Of a stretch of DNA of 64,000 nt, positions 36,067 to 45,562 are shown in pieces. Under the pieces are notes generated by a model. It did not search any database. It was not told the origin of the DNA and saw nothing but the letters and a program-made list of their open reading frames with translations. The translations under genes and the position numbers were made by a program. Source of the stretch: Pseudodesulfovibrio cashew (GTDB lineage Bacteria > Desulfobacterota > Desulfovibrionia > Desulfovibrionales > Desulfovibrionaceae); NCBI RefSeq assembly GCF_009762795.1, contig NZ_CP046400.1, positions 2,023,501 to 2,087,500 on the forward strand. Reading direction: 5' to 3'. Position 1 is the stretch's first letter, and each line of letters starts with the position of its first letter.

Positions 36067-38034
36067 TCAGAAGTCGTAGTTCACCCCAAGCTTCAGGCTT
36101 CTGCCCGGCATGGTGTAGTCGTCGACGCAGTCGTATTTCGTGTCGAGCAGGTTCTGCACGTCCACATAGGTGCTGAGCCCGGCGGCGGGCTTGAAGGTCA
36201 GGCGGGTCCCGAACACGGCGTAGCCTGCCATGGTCTTGTACTCGGACGGCGTGGTCTTGAAGCTTTGCACCTTCTGATCCCCGACGTAGACCACGTTCAG
36301 ATCGTGCACGAACCGTTCGCCCAACTCCGTGGTCAGCCCTGCGGTGACACTCAGCCTGGATATGTACAACGGTATGTCGGTCCCACGGGCGTTGTTCAGG
36401 GCGTCGTCCCTGTTCTTGCGGTCAAGGTAGTAGATTCCGTTGAGGTAGGGCCGGAAGGCGATCCGCACTCCCTTGTAATCCGTCTCATGGACTGAGCGGA
36501 TGTTTCCTTCCAGGGCGGTCAGGTCGACGCCTTCAATGTTTTCATAGGTGTAATTGGGGAATGTCCCCGTGCTCGTGATGGTGTCCTTGCTCCTGGTATG
36601 GAACAGCGTCAGACCGGCCGTGACGTCGGCAAGATAGAAGTCCGCTCCGACTTCGCCCGTGATGGCGGTTTCCGCCTTCAGGTCGGGATTGCCGCTGTAA
36701 GTCGCGCCCCAGGTTGTGGTATAGGAGCCGGCCAGCTCTTCCGCTGAAGGAGCGCGGAAGCCCGTGCCCACGGCGGCTCGGAGGCCCAGCCACTCTGCGG
36801 CGTCGTACACCGCTCCGCCCCGCCAGCTGATATGCGAGAACTTCCTGGAATCCTCGGAAACGGTGAGGGAGGGTGTCTCCTTCATCTTCATGTTGTAGTC
36901 ATCCAGGCGGCCGCCGAGATAGAAGATGAAGTCGCCTGCGGTGATGCGTTGTTCCGCCAGCAGCGCGTAGTTGTCGTAGCGGGTGTTGGGTCCCCAGACG
37001 CTTTCCCGTTGCTTCTCCTCGATCCTGTCATACTCGATTCCAACGAGGAGGCTGCCGAACTCACCCGTGGTGATGTCCACCCCGCTCCTCAATCCGCCGG
37101 AGATGGTGTCGATTTCCGTGTCGTGTTCGTTCCAGACATAGCCGCTCCGCACGGCGTAGCCTCGCGCATACCAGCCCGTCCGGGCTTGGCCGCGATCCGT
37201 GGTCCAGTCAAAGGCGAGCCGCTGGTACTCGGTCTCGCTGTTATCCGTGGCGCTTGGGTAGCGGCCGGAGCCGGGCGACCCCTTGTCCGCGTAGTTCCAG
37301 ATGGCGGCCATATGGAGACGGCGGTCTTCGGCCTGGCGGTATGTCAGGCTTGCGGCTACTCCCCGGTCGGTCAGTTGGGAGTTCTCGATTTCGTCTCCGC
37401 CTCCGGTGGTGTAGCTTCCCTGCCGCTCTCCGTGGGCAGCGGCAGCGTAGCCGAGGGTGTCACCGTCAGTTGCGCCGGAGACGCTCGCGGCAAGCCGGTA
37501 TTGGCCGAAGGTCCCGACCTCTGCCCCCACGTTTCCGGAGAGCCCTCCCTTGCCCCGGCGGGTGATGATGTTGATTACGCCGCCCATGGCCGAGCCGCCA
37601 TAGATGACGGACCCCGGACCGCGCACGACCTCGATACGGTCCACGTTGTCCACCGGCAGGGAGCTGACGCGGCCTGTCCCGGCCCGCATGCCGTCAACGA
37701 GGATCAGCGTTCTGCTCTTCAGGTCGGTCCCGACCATGCTGTTGCTCCGGAAGCCGCGAATGCCCACCGAAGAGTAGTCCTGGCCGTACTTGTGGAAATG
37801 GCCGGGGACATACTTTGCCAGCACGTCGGAAATGTCCTTTGCGTCCGACTTCCGTATGTCTTCCGAGGAGATGATCTGGACCTGGACCGGGACTTCCCTG
37901 TCCGGCATCGGGGTGGACGTGGCGGTGACCACGATCTCCGGCATTACGCCGGCCGACGCCGTTGGGACGGGGACCTCCGCCCAGGCTGTTGAAGTTGAGA
38001 TGAGAAATGCCAGCAGCATCGCTACGACACGCAT
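36067..38034 (-). CDS. btuB: TonB-dependent outer-membrane receptor, BtuB-like
   Basis: A 655-residue receptor. After a signal peptide (STSTAWA), the TonB box region is followed by the plug domain (VVTATSTPMPDREVPVQVQIISSEDI, RTLILVDGMRAGTGRVSSLPVDNVDRIEVVRGPGSVIYGGSAMGGVINI), then the beta-barrel ending in Phe (LKLGVNYDF). BtuB-type receptors take up cobalamin across the outer membrane. The cobalamin riboswitch directly upstream supports corrinoid rather than siderophore. AGGAGG lies eight bases before the ATG and is part of a hairpin. Confidence 0.92.
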   Translation of the reverse strand: MRVVAMLLAFLISTSTAWAEVPVPTASAGVMPEIVVTATSTPMPDREVPVQVQIISSEDIRKSDAKDISDVLAKYVPGHFHKYGQDYSSVGIRGFRSNSMVGTDLKSRTLILVDGMRAGTGRVSSLPVDNVDRIEVVRGPGSVIYGGSAMGGVINIITRRGKGGLSGNVGAEVGTFGQYRLAASVSGATDGDTLGYAAAAHGERQGSYTTGGGDEIENSQLTDRGVAASLTYRQAEDRRLHMAAIWNYADKGSPGSGRYPSATDNSETEYQRLAFDWTTDRGQARTGWYARGYAVRSGYVWNEHDTEIDTISGGLRSGVDITTGEFGSLLVGIEYDRIEEKQRESVWGPNTRYDNYALLAEQRITAGDFIFYLGGRLDDYNMKMKETPSLTVSEDSRKFSHISWRGGAVYDAAEWLGLRAAVGTGFRAPSAEELAGSYTTTWGATYSGNPDLKAETAITGEVGADFYLADVTAGLTLFHTRSKDTITSTGTFPNYTYENIEGVDLTALEGNIRSVHETDYKGVRIAFRPYLNGIYYLDRKNRDDALNNARGTDIPLYISRLSVTAGLTTELGERFVHDLNVVYVGDQKVQSFKTTPSEYKTMAGYAVFGTRLTFKPAAGLSTYVDVQNLLDTKYDCVDDYTMPGRSLKLGVNYDF

Positions 38035-38042
38035 GAAAAAAA

Positions 38043-38067
38043 CCTCCTGTTGCAGCGTTACAGGAGG
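38043..38067 (-). terminator. Riboswitch expression-platform hairpin with T-run and embedded Shine-Dalgarno
   Basis: CCTCCTGT pairs with ACAGGAGG, followed by seven Ts and then the btuB ATG. The 3' arm is the btuB Shine-Dalgarno. The structure could stop transcription or hide the ribosome site when cobalamin is bound. Confidence 0.7.
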
Positions 38068-38099
38068 CTCCGAGGGGGTATAATGAGAAAACCGACCGG

Positions 38100-38330
38100 G
38101 GCCCAAAGGGCGGCGGATGTGTTCTCAGGCTTTGCCTCGAAGCCTTCAAAATCCACCTTTTGGGCTGGTCTCCCGGCTCGAGGATTATCCTACCGGCCGC
38201 GCCTTCCCAGGAATTTCCCAGTGGCTGCGTGCGGCTTTCGTCCCCTCTCACGGTTGCGGGCCAGCGTCGGTTTCTCACCGAACTTCCCAATTATCCCTGC
38301 AAGGCAGGGACCCGAAAGGTATGTATGGAA
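38100..38330 (-). ncRNA. Cobalamin riboswitch
   Basis: On the minus strand the leader shows the conserved cobalamin-aptamer elements in order: GGTGAGAAACCGACGC-type J region with GGCCCGCAACCGTGA, then AAAGCC and GCCACTGG, GGGAAGGC, and the B12 box AGCCGGGAGACCAGCC (38162-38177). It lies between a promoter at about 38385-38409 and btuB, and would turn off btuB when adenosyl- or other cobalamin is abundant. Exact ends are approximate. Confidence 0.93.
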
Positions 38331-38384
38331 TAGCCACGGGCTCGAACATGTGAACATGCTAGAGCCCAACGAAGATGGGTAGTT

Positions 38385-38409
38385 ATTCAATATACCGGAC
38401 GGCTGTCAA
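38385..38409 (-). promoter_or_regulatory. Sigma-70-type promoter of the btuB leader
   Basis: A consensus TTGACA (minus strand, 38404-38409) is 17-18 bases upstream of ATAACTA, which resembles a -10 box. It stands about 60 bases ahead of the aptamer. Confidence 0.55.
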
Positions 38410-38433
38410 GCTGTGTGGCTTCCGGCAATGAAA

Positions 38434-38465
38434 CAGGGCCTGGAGGGGTGTCCTTCCAGGCCCTG
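38434..38465. terminator. Convergence-side hairpin upstream of the btuB promoter
   Basis: An 11-bp stem (CAGGGCCTGGA with TCCAGGCCCTG) in the gap between the small membrane protein gene (which ends at 38668) and the btuB promoter. No T-run. Its likely job is to end transcripts of the minus-strand cassette at 38668-42136. Confidence 0.45.
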
Positions 38466-38667
38466 CCGCGATCTTTGCGTAAAGAATACTGTGATACCCG
38501 GTGGCGCAACGGACCCCTTTCGCGTGGCTCGGATCGGGAGCTATGCCGCGAGACGGTTCGCTCGGCGCTTCCGACGACTTGAGAGGTGCCGTGGCGTTGA
38601 ACGGGGAATCGCGCCGTCGGACCCGGCCCGGCATGTCGGCGAACATGGTATCTTGTGCGGCGGAACG

Positions 38668-38889
38668 TTATTCCCCGTTGCCGTCCTGCTGGTCCTGCTT
38701 GCGGCGGCGCATCATCCTCTTGATCGGGTACCAGAGGAAACCGAAGATAGCCGCCACCACCGCCGCGACCAGCGCGAGAAAGGAGCCGATGGCCGACAGC
38801 CCGGCCCCCGGGCCTATGTAGGCCTCGGCAACGGCGGGACAGCCTATCAGGAACAGGACGAAACAGACGCTTAGAAGTATGGCGGTCAT
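38668..38889 (-). CDS. Small membrane protein with YIGPGAG motif
   Basis: A 73-residue protein with a signal-like N-terminal helix (LLSVCFVLFLIGCPAVAEA) followed by YIGPGAGLSAIGSF, a second hydrophobic helix (FLALVAAVVAAIFGFLWYPI) and a basic tail (KRMMRRRKQ). Small proteins with this motif recur in proteobacteria beside exported enzymes; function unknown. It is the last gene of the cassette, 70 bases after the ASST-like gene, and may anchor or assist it. Confidence 0.65.
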   Translation of the reverse strand: MTAILLSVCFVLFLIGCPAVAEAYIGPGAGLSAIGSFLALVAAVVAAIFGFLWYPIKRMMRRRKQDQQDGNGE

Positions 38890-38959
38890 GGGATTACCTC
38901 ATGGTTTGGATATGCTGGCACAAGCATATACGTTAATTTGTCCGGCTTGTCTTCCGGGT

Positions 38960-40216
38960 CTACCTGCCGAAGATCGTGTTGAATTGGGCCGGAAGACGCT
39001 GAACTCCGTCCAGGGCTCCCAGGATATTCTCCCCCGCCACGTTGTGGTAATCCCACACGATTTCCCCACCCGGCGCGACTTCGAAGGCGCGGCCGCCCCG
39101 AGTCTCGGTGATGAGCAGGTTTCCGTTGGGCAGCCATTGGTGCTTGCCCATTATGTCGGTGAAGAAGGGGGTCGCATCTGTTCCCTCGTAGATGGTCTCG
39201 GTCTTGCCCGAGGGTGCGTGCTCCAGCACTATGCGGCTGGATGGATGAGCCGCGCCCGTAATGTTGTTGTTGTCGAATACGGAGAAACTGTTTCCGTCGA
39301 CGAAGTCGGGGTCGTGCTGCCGCACGTACTTGCCGATGGAGGCGTATTTGACCTTGCCGTCGGGCGTGAGCACCAGGATGGCGTTTGGGTTGCGCAGGGA
39401 GATCATGACATCTCCGTGACGGAAGAAACCTTCCTTCATGTGGCGGGGAAAGACCTCCACGTCGTTGAGATGGAGGGTGTCGCCGGACACGGTAGTGTCC
39501 ATCTGCTTGGTGGTCGCCATGGTCAGCAGCCCGTACAGGCCATTATCCTTGAGCACGTCGAACAGCTTGATCTCTCGAAGAATTTTGCCTTCCGTGGAGA
39601 CCTTGATCGCGGTGTATTCCACGAAGTCCGCACGGTAGTTGGGGAAGCCCGGCAGCGGTTCGGTTCTATCGATCATCCCCGGCACCCAGAGGTTGCCGTC
39701 GTCGTCCGTGTAGATGGTGTGGTGGGTCTGGTAGGGGAGCCGCCAGACCACGTGGCCGTCCTTGGCCAGTCTGACCAGGCCGAGGTATTCATAGTTGAAG
39801 ATCAGGTCGCCTTCGGGTGTGAGCACGGCCCCGTCGATGGTCGTGCCGGGGCGGGTCTTCGGCTTGCGGTTGCCGACGTGGTCCGCGTCCGGCCAGATGC
39901 TGAACCAGTCAACGTCCCAGCGGTGCAGCTCCTTTCCGTCCATGTCGACGATCTTGGCTGTGAGGGTCTTGTCCGGCCCCACTCCGGTGACCAGGTTGAG
40001 ACCTTTCATCGTGCGTGAGGGGTCATTGACGGTCTGTACCCTAGAGGTGTCCGCCTTGACGTAAAACCAGGGGTGAAGCTCGTCGCCGATGGCTACGATG
40101 GCATCCCTGAGCTGGTGGTAGGGAAAGAGCTTTCCCACGCCGGCCAGAAAGCCGTATCCAAAGGAAAAGAACATGAGGGAGAGGAAGAAGAGAATGAGCG
40201 GAATGTTCTTTTTCAC
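38960..40216 (-). CDS. Arylsulfotransferase (ASST)-like membrane-anchored protein
   Basis: A 418-residue protein with an N-terminal anchor (IPLILFFLSLMFFSFGYGF) and a beta-propeller of the arylsulfotransferase family: GKELHRWDVDWFS, HHTIYTDDDGNLWVPG, HLNDVEVFP, HGDVMISLRNPNAILVL and GKHQWLPNGNLLITETRGGRAFEV. Classical ASST uses a catalytic His to move sulfate between phenols in the periplasm; several His residues occur at propeller positions (HHTIY, HLND, GKHQW) but the catalytic one cannot be fixed by eye. Start is GTG behind AGGAG. It follows the DUF362 gene after 37 bases. Confidence 0.8.
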   Translation of the reverse strand: MKKNIPLILFFLSLMFFSFGYGFLAGVGKLFPYHQLRDAIVAIGDELHPWFYVKADTSRVQTVNDPSRTMKGLNLVTGVGPDKTLTAKIVDMDGKELHRWDVDWFSIWPDADHVGNRKPKTRPGTTIDGAVLTPEGDLIFNYEYLGLVRLAKDGHVVWRLPYQTHHTIYTDDDGNLWVPGMIDRTEPLPGFPNYRADFVEYTAIKVSTEGKILREIKLFDVLKDNGLYGLLTMATTKQMDTTVSGDTLHLNDVEVFPRHMKEGFFRHGDVMISLRNPNAILVLTPDGKVKYASIGKYVRQHDPDFVDGNSFSVFDNNNITGAAHPSSRIVLEHAPSGKTETIYEGTDATPFFTDIMGKHQWLPNGNLLITETRGGRAFEVAPGGEIVWDYHNVAGENILGALDGVQRLPAQFNTIFGR

Positions 40217-40253
40217 GTATGGGCTCCTGTGTCGGTGTACGCGGCTGTAAAGG

Positions 40254-41267
40254 TTACAGCCGGATACCCTGTTGCGCCTCTATGGTGTCTATGAGCTGGA
40301 AGTCCCGCCGGTGGGCGGCGATGGCTTCGCCTCGTTGCTCGATGTTGCGCTCGGCTGCGGTCCCCAGCCAACCCGAGGCCGCTGCGATGTAGGGAATCTT
40401 CAGCGGATCGATGCCCATGAGCCGGGCGCAGGTGGAGTCCACGGCTGCGGGGTTGCGCCCCATGACCACCAGGCCGGATTGCACCGGCGTTCCCATGATC
40501 GGGCCGTCCCCTTCCATTCCCACGATGCCGTCGACGATGGCGAAGGCGGGCTTCACCGTGGCGTTGATGTCGAGGATGGAGTTTATGATCCCTGCGTGGT
40601 GCAGGACGTTTTTCGGCCAGCCGTACACACTGCCGGGCATGACGCCGAAGAGGTTCTTCATGGTCAGGGTCACCCCGGCCAGGTGATGGGTCTTCATCTT
40701 GGCCACGGACACCACCAGGTCGGCAGCGAGCAGGGGGTCGGGCAGGAAGAGGTCGCCCAGAGTGGACCGGTTGGCCGGATTGGGGGTCGCCCGGAACGGG
40801 GAAAAATTGAAATCGGCGAACGCGATGTGGTCTTCCTGCAGGATGTCACCCACTCCCGTGGTCTCCAGGCAGTGGTAGGTGTCCCGCCTATGGCCCGGTC
40901 CTTCGCCCACGGCCACGGATGCCGCGCCCAGTGTCAGGAAGGCCTCGATGCAGGCCCGCAGGAAGAGCGGGTGGGTGTTGATCTGGCCCGCGCCGGTGTG
41001 CGGTTCGACCAGGTTGGGCTTGAGCAGCACTCGCTTGCCCCGGATCTCCTCGGGCGTCACGCCTAGTTCACGGAATCCGTTGAGGAGCGCGCCGAGCATG
41101 TCCCGGTCGTAGCCGGGAACCGAAGCGGTGAAGACCTGCTCCTTTTTCTCGAAAAGGTACTTGGCCCAGCGCACCACGGGAATTCCGATCCCCGCGAGGG
41201 CCACTCCGGCGGCCGCCGCCATGAGCAGCTCCCTCCGCGAGAAGGTCTTTTTCGATTTGCCGCTCAC
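40254..41267 (-). CDS. DUF362 protein with twin-arginine signal
   Basis: A 337-residue protein with a Tat signal (FSRRELLMAAAAGVALA) and a DUF362 domain: RVLLKPNLVEPH, NTHPLFLRACIEAF, GEGPGHRRDTYHCLE, DLVVSVAKMKTHHLAGVTLTMKNLFGVMPG. It lacks the C-terminal ferredoxin motif seen in some family members. The Tat signal suggests export with a cofactor or as a folded protein. Function unknown. The GTG start overlaps the stop of the upstream toroid gene (GTGA at 41264-41267), a sign of coupled translation. Confidence 0.85.
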   Translation of the reverse strand: MSGKSKKTFSRRELLMAAAAGVALAGIGIPVVRWAKYLFEKKEQVFTASVPGYDRDMLGALLNGFRELGVTPEEIRGKRVLLKPNLVEPHTGAGQINTHPLFLRACIEAFLTLGAASVAVGEGPGHRRDTYHCLETTGVGDILQEDHIAFADFNFSPFRATPNPANRSTLGDLFLPDPLLAADLVVSVAKMKTHHLAGVTLTMKNLFGVMPGSVYGWPKNVLHHAGIINSILDINATVKPAFAIVDGIVGMEGDGPIMGTPVQSGLVVMGRNPAAVDSTCARLMGIDPLKIPYIAAASGWLGTAAERNIEQRGEAIAAHRRDFQLIDTIEAQQGIRL

Positions 41268-42136
41268 GCCGCACCTCCCGGGAGGGAAAAGGGGTCTTCC
41301 GCCAGACAGGCCGCCAGCAGGCCGATGAGGGTTGATTCGAACGGGCCATATCGTTCCTGGAGTGCAAAGGACTCCGCCACCTTGGATTCGACGTCAGCCG
41401 GACGTCGTCCGAAGGCCGAGAGCCCCATGATCGTCCAGCTCAGGGAAAGCGGCGTGCGCAGGCCGGGATACTCCGACTCCAGGTAGGCCAGGCTGTCTGC
41501 GGCCTCGTCCCCTGACATTTCGTTGCGCAGGGCGCATAACGCGATGCCGGTGCATTCGGGCATGGGCAGGAGGACCGAACCGTAGATTTTGGGGTTGCCG
41601 TAGTTCCAGCCGCCGTCCGGCAGTTCCCGGTCGCGCAGCACGGCCACGCCTTCGCGTACTGCCGGGTGCGTCGCCAATCCCTCGCCTGTCAACGCCAGGA
41701 GGGCCAGTGCCGTGGGTTCGACCCAGGAGTGGGTTTCGTCAATCCAGGGCCAGCCCTGCAGCGTTGCGTCGTGGCCTACGACGTCGGAGAGCCCTTCGAT
41801 GCTGGTTCCTCGGTGGGTCAGCAGAAATTCCTTGGCTTTACCTCGTGGCTCGGCCAGGGCCGGGTCTTCGCGCCAGGCCAGCAGGGTCATGGAAGTGGGC
41901 CACACCGCCCGGGGCGTCTGCGGGCTCAGGGGGATGCGCCCGTCCGGCAACTGGCGCTCCGCAAGCCCGCGCCGGAGCTGTTCCGTGAGCTCCGGGTCCA
42001 CGCCGTGCGCGGCCAGGCCCAAGGCGGTCCAGGCCATGGCGTCAGGCCTGTCCCAGGTTGCTGGGACCGCTGAGTTCCGCTCCAGGGCGCGGCGGCGCAA
42101 TGTCTCGATAAGGGCGGTGGTGATGTCTTCGGGCAT
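41264..42136 (-). CDS. Alpha/alpha-toroid (prenyltransferase/squalene cyclase-like repeat) protein
   Basis: A 290-residue all-helical repeat protein with squalene-cyclase/prenyltransferase-type repeats: WDRPDAMAWTALGLAAHG, QLPDGRIPLSP, VEPTALALLALTGEG, ELPDGGWNYGNPKIYGS and LSWTIMGLSAFGRRP. The DxDD protonation motif of class II terpene cyclases is not seen, so it may be a binding protein or a different enzyme. No signal peptide. The ATG at 42136 is preferred over the TTG at 42157. First gene of the cassette with DUF362, ASST-like and the YIGPGAG protein. Confidence 0.75.
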   Translation of the reverse strand: MPEDITTALIETLRRRALERNSAVPATWDRPDAMAWTALGLAAHGVDPELTEQLRRGLAERQLPDGRIPLSPQTPRAVWPTSMTLLAWREDPALAEPRGKAKEFLLTHRGTSIEGLSDVVGHDATLQGWPWIDETHSWVEPTALALLALTGEGLATHPAVREGVAVLRDRELPDGGWNYGNPKIYGSVLLPMPECTGIALCALRNEMSGDEAADSLAYLESEYPGLRTPLSLSWTIMGLSAFGRRPADVESKVAESFALQERYGPFESTLIGLLAACLAEDPFSLPGGAA

Positions 42137-42357
42137 CCTGTTCTCCACTGTCTTCAACTAAACATAAATGAATTGTATTGTCAGGGAAAAATTGTCCAGG
42201 GATCTGGCAATAGTATTTTATCCAATGATTTAAGTGGGAAGATTTGAGCTGCTGTGGAAGTCTAATGGCCTTTTGGCAATGGGGGTTACGTGCTATGCGT
42301 GAATGTGAGATGGTGAAGTGTACTCTGTGAGTCCCCTACCCGTGGCAGAAGGAAAGT

Positions 42358-45300
42358 ATGGACGCATCGTCAAAGGATCGTGAAATATTGCGACTGGAAC
42401 AGCGGGTCGCTTCATTGGAGCGTGAGCTCGTCAGGTCCCAATCCAGATGGCACAACGTGCTCGAGCATATTCCCCAGGTGGGGATATTGCTGGACGAGAA
42501 GGGCCGGATTCTCTTTGCCAACAGGTATTTTCTGGAACTGACCGGATGGACTTTGGAAGAGGTCCGTTTCAAGGATTGGTTCACGCTCTTTCTGCCCGAG
42601 GCCATACGCGATGATGTCCGAAATGTCCTGCTTCGTACCATTCGGGAAGAGAGCATCGGCTCCCATTCCCTGAACAGAAATGACATCCTCACCAGAGACG
42701 GCTCCAAACGTACCATTTCCTGGTTCAATATCTTGAATCGAGGCCCGGAAGGTACTGTCTCCGGCATTGTTTCTTTCGGCATCGACCTGACTTCTCAGGA
42801 GGAGGCGAGAGCTGCCCTTCGCCGTGGGGAGGAACGGCTGGCCCTGGCCCTGGATGCGGCCAACGACGCGGTGTGGGACTGGAACATCACCACCGGAGAG
42901 GTCTATTTCAACGCGCGCTGGTTCACGATGCTGGGCTACGAGCCGGATGAGATGCCCCATTCCTACGAAACATGGAAGAACTTGGTCCACGAAGACGACC
43001 TCAGGGACATGAAGGACGTGCTTCTGCGGGAACAGCGGCCGGGCGGGGCCTTCGAGCACGAACTGCGCATGCGGACCAAGAACGGTGAGTGGAAGTGGAT
43101 TCTCACCCGAGCCAAGACCATTATCTCGGAGGACGCACCTGGTGAGGTGCGGATGATCGGCACCCATTCAGACATCAATGACCGCAAGCGGGGCGAAGAC
43201 GACCTGAAGCGGGCCATGGAGGCAGCCGAAAGCGCCAACCGGGCCCTTCAAGTCAATATGGCGCACCTCCGTGCGTTGCTGGAGAATATCCCCGAGCTGG
43301 TATGGCTGAAGGACGGCGACGGCAATTTCATATTTTGCAACAAGCGGTTTTCCAGGTTGTACGGAGCCGAAGAGGCGGAGATCGTGGGCCGGAAAGACTA
43401 CGACTTCGTGGACCGGGAGACTGCGGACGCCTTCCGCCGGGACGATCTTGCTGCCATCGAGGCGGGCCGGCCAAAGGTCATCGAGGAAACGGTAACCTAT
43501 AAGGATAACGGCCACAGGGAGGAACTCGAAACCCTTAAGACGCCTCTTTACGATGACGAGGGGAATTTGCTCGGCGTTCTGGGCGTGGCCAGGGACATGA
43601 CCCAGAGGAATCGGATCGCCAGGGAACTCAAGGAGAGCGAGCTGCGGTTCAAGGCGTTGCACAACGCTTCTTTCGGCGGAATCTTCATTCATGACAATTC
43701 GATCATCATCGACTGCAATCAGGGACTTGCGGATATGACCGGTTACGGTACGGACGAGTTGATCGGCATGGACGGGATGTTGCTGATTACGCCATCCTAC
43801 AGGGAAATGGTCATGGAGAATATCCGTCGCAAAGGCGAAAATGCCTATGAGGCGGTGGGAATCAGGAAAAACGGAGAGGAGTATCCCGTTCGTATCGAAG
43901 GACGGAGTATCCCCTACAAGGGGAGGCCGGTTCGCGTCGTGGAGTTTCGGGACATAACCGAGTCGAAGCGGGCCGAGGCCGAACTGAGGGACAGCGAACT
44001 GCGGCACAGGGTTATTTTCGAGAACTCCCCGCTCGGCATGGTCCGTTTCGGCGAGGACGGCCGCATCCTCGACTGCAATGACAATTTTTTGGAACTGATG
44101 GGTGCGCCCCGCAGTGTTGTGGTCGGCTTCAACCCGTTGAAAAGCATCTGTAGGGAAATGCGCCAGGCCATGGAGAAGGCGTTGAGAGGCGAGCCTTCGT
44201 CCTACGAAAACTACTATACTTCCGTGACCGGAAACAAGACGAGCTATCTCCTCGCCCAGTTCAACCCGGTCAACATCGGACAATCACCCACGGAAGTCAT
44301 AGCCACCGTTGAGGATTTCAGCGAGCACAAGAAGGTGCGCGACGATCTGCGCGCGGCCAAGGAGCAGGCCGAGGCCTTCAGCCGTTCCAAGACGGAATTC
44401 CTGACCAACATGAGCCATGAGATCCGGACCCCGCTCAATGGCATCCTGGGGATGCTGCAACTGCTGCAGACCACCGGGCTGGACGGCGAGCAGTCGCGCT
44501 ACGTGAACGATGCCATGTATTCCTCCAGGCGGCTGACCCGGCTGCTTACGGACATTCTGGATCTTTCCAGGGTGGAGGCCGGAAAGCTGGTGGTGCAGCA
44601 TCTCCCGTTCGATTTGGAGGAGAGCTGCCGCCAGGTCTTCGAATTGTATCGTCTGACGGCCAACCAGACCGGGGTGGACCTGCGCTACGAGCCCGGCGAA
44701 TCGCTGCCCGAGACCGTCATGGGGGACGCCATCCGCCTGCAACAGGTGCTCACCAACCTGATCGGCAACGCCTTCAAGTTTACCACGCACGGGTCAGTGA
44801 CCCTTTCAGTGCACCGATTGCCATATGCGCCACCGGACCATTGCCGCCTGTTGTTCATGGTGAGCGACACCGGCAGCGGCATCCCGTCCGACAAGGTGGA
44901 TTCCCTTTTCGACGCTTTCACTCAGGTGAGCGAGGGCTATACGCGCGACCATCAGGGGGCCGGACTCGGGCTGGCCATCTGCCGCCAACTGGTTCACCTC
45001 ATGGGTGGCTCCATGGCCGTGGAAAGCGACGAAGGGGCCGGTACGGTATTTTATGTTTCCATTCCCTTCCTCCTAGGCGAGCCTTTGCCCTTGACGGCGA
45101 GCGCCGTACGCAGGGAGCCCCGCGGCCGGGGATTGCCTTGCCATCTGCTGCTCGCCGAGGATGAGCGGGTCAACAGGCTGGTCACCCGGCGGCTGCTGGA
45201 AAAGGCCGGACATTCCGTAACCACCGTGGAAAACGGGCAGAAGGCGCTTGAAGCACTCGAGAAAGATCGGTTCGACGCGGTGCTCATGGACATCCAGATG

Positions 45301-45513
45301 CCGGTCATGGACGGCATGGAGGCCATGCGAGCCATCCGCAGGGGCGAGGCAGGAGAAGAAAACCGTGACATCCCGGTTATTGCGGTGACCGCATACGCCA
45401 TGGTCGGCGACCGGGAGAAGTTTTTGGAGGCGGGCATGGACGGGTACGTGGTCAAGCCCATCGAGCTTGAGGCGCTGGAGGCCTATCTGGACAAGCTGTC
45501 CGTCGAGACGTAG
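42358..45513 (+). CDS. Multi-PAS hybrid sensor histidine kinase
   Basis: A 1051-residue soluble hybrid kinase. After a short coiled coil come about five PAS domains (around residues 28-140, 155-275, 305-420, 430-545 and 555-665), then HisKA ([15 protein letters not shown], phospho-His), HATPase (N box [34 protein letters not shown]) and a C-terminal receiver ([12 protein letters not shown], phospho-Asp in [12 protein letters not shown]). There is no transmembrane segment, so it senses cytosolic signals such as redox, oxygen or ligands. No output partner lies beside it. The start follows AGAAGGAAA. Confidence 0.95.
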   Translation: MDASSKDREILRLEQRVASLERELVRSQSRWHNVLEHIPQVGILLDEKGRILFANRYFLELTGWTLEEVRFKDWFTLFLPEAIRDDVRNVLLRTIREESIGSHSLNRNDILTRDGSKRTISWFNILNRGPEGTVSGIVSFGIDLTSQEEARAALRRGEERLALALDAANDAVWDWNITTGEVYFNARWFTMLGYEPDEMPHSYETWKNLVHEDDLRDMKDVLLREQRPGGAFEHELRMRTKNGEWKWILTRAKTIISEDAPGEVRMIGTHSDINDRKRGEDDLKRAMEAAESANRALQVNMAHLRALLENIPELVWLKDGDGNFIFCNKRFSRLYGAEEAEIVGRKDYDFVDRETADAFRRDDLAAIEAGRPKVIEETVTYKDNGHREELETLKTPLYDDEGNLLGVLGVARDMTQRNRIARELKESELRFKALHNASFGGIFIHDNSIIIDCNQGLADMTGYGTDELIGMDGMLLITPSYREMVMENIRRKGENAYEAVGIRKNGEEYPVRIEGRSIPYKGRPVRVVEFRDITESKRAEAELRDSELRHRVIFENSPLGMVRFGEDGRILDCNDNFLELMGAPRSVVVGFNPLKSICREMRQAMEKALRGEPSSYENYYTSVTGNKTSYLLAQFNPVNIGQSPTEVIATVEDFSEHKKVRDDLRAAKEQAEAFSRSKTEFLTNMSHEIRTPLNGILGMLQLLQTTGLDGEQSRYVNDAMYSSRRLTRLLTDILDLSRVEAGKLVVQHLPFDLEESCRQVFELYRLTANQTGVDLRYEPGESLPETVMGDAIRLQQVLTNLIGNAFKFTTHGSVTLSVHRLPYAPPDHCRLLFMVSDTGSGIPSDKVDSLFDAFTQVSEGYTRDHQGAGLGLAICRQLVHLMGGSMAVESDEGAGTVFYVSIPFLLGEPLPLTASAVRREPRGRGLPCHLLLAEDERVNRLVTRRLLEKAGHSVTTVENGQKALEALEKDRFDAVLMDIQMPVMDGMEAMRAIRRGEAGEENRDIPVIAVTAYAMVGDREKFLEAGMDGYVVKPIELEALEAYLDKLSVET

Positions 45514-45562
45514 CCCCGCCTCCCCCCGGCCTTTGCCGCCGAGGGGAAGGGGCCTGGTTTTA

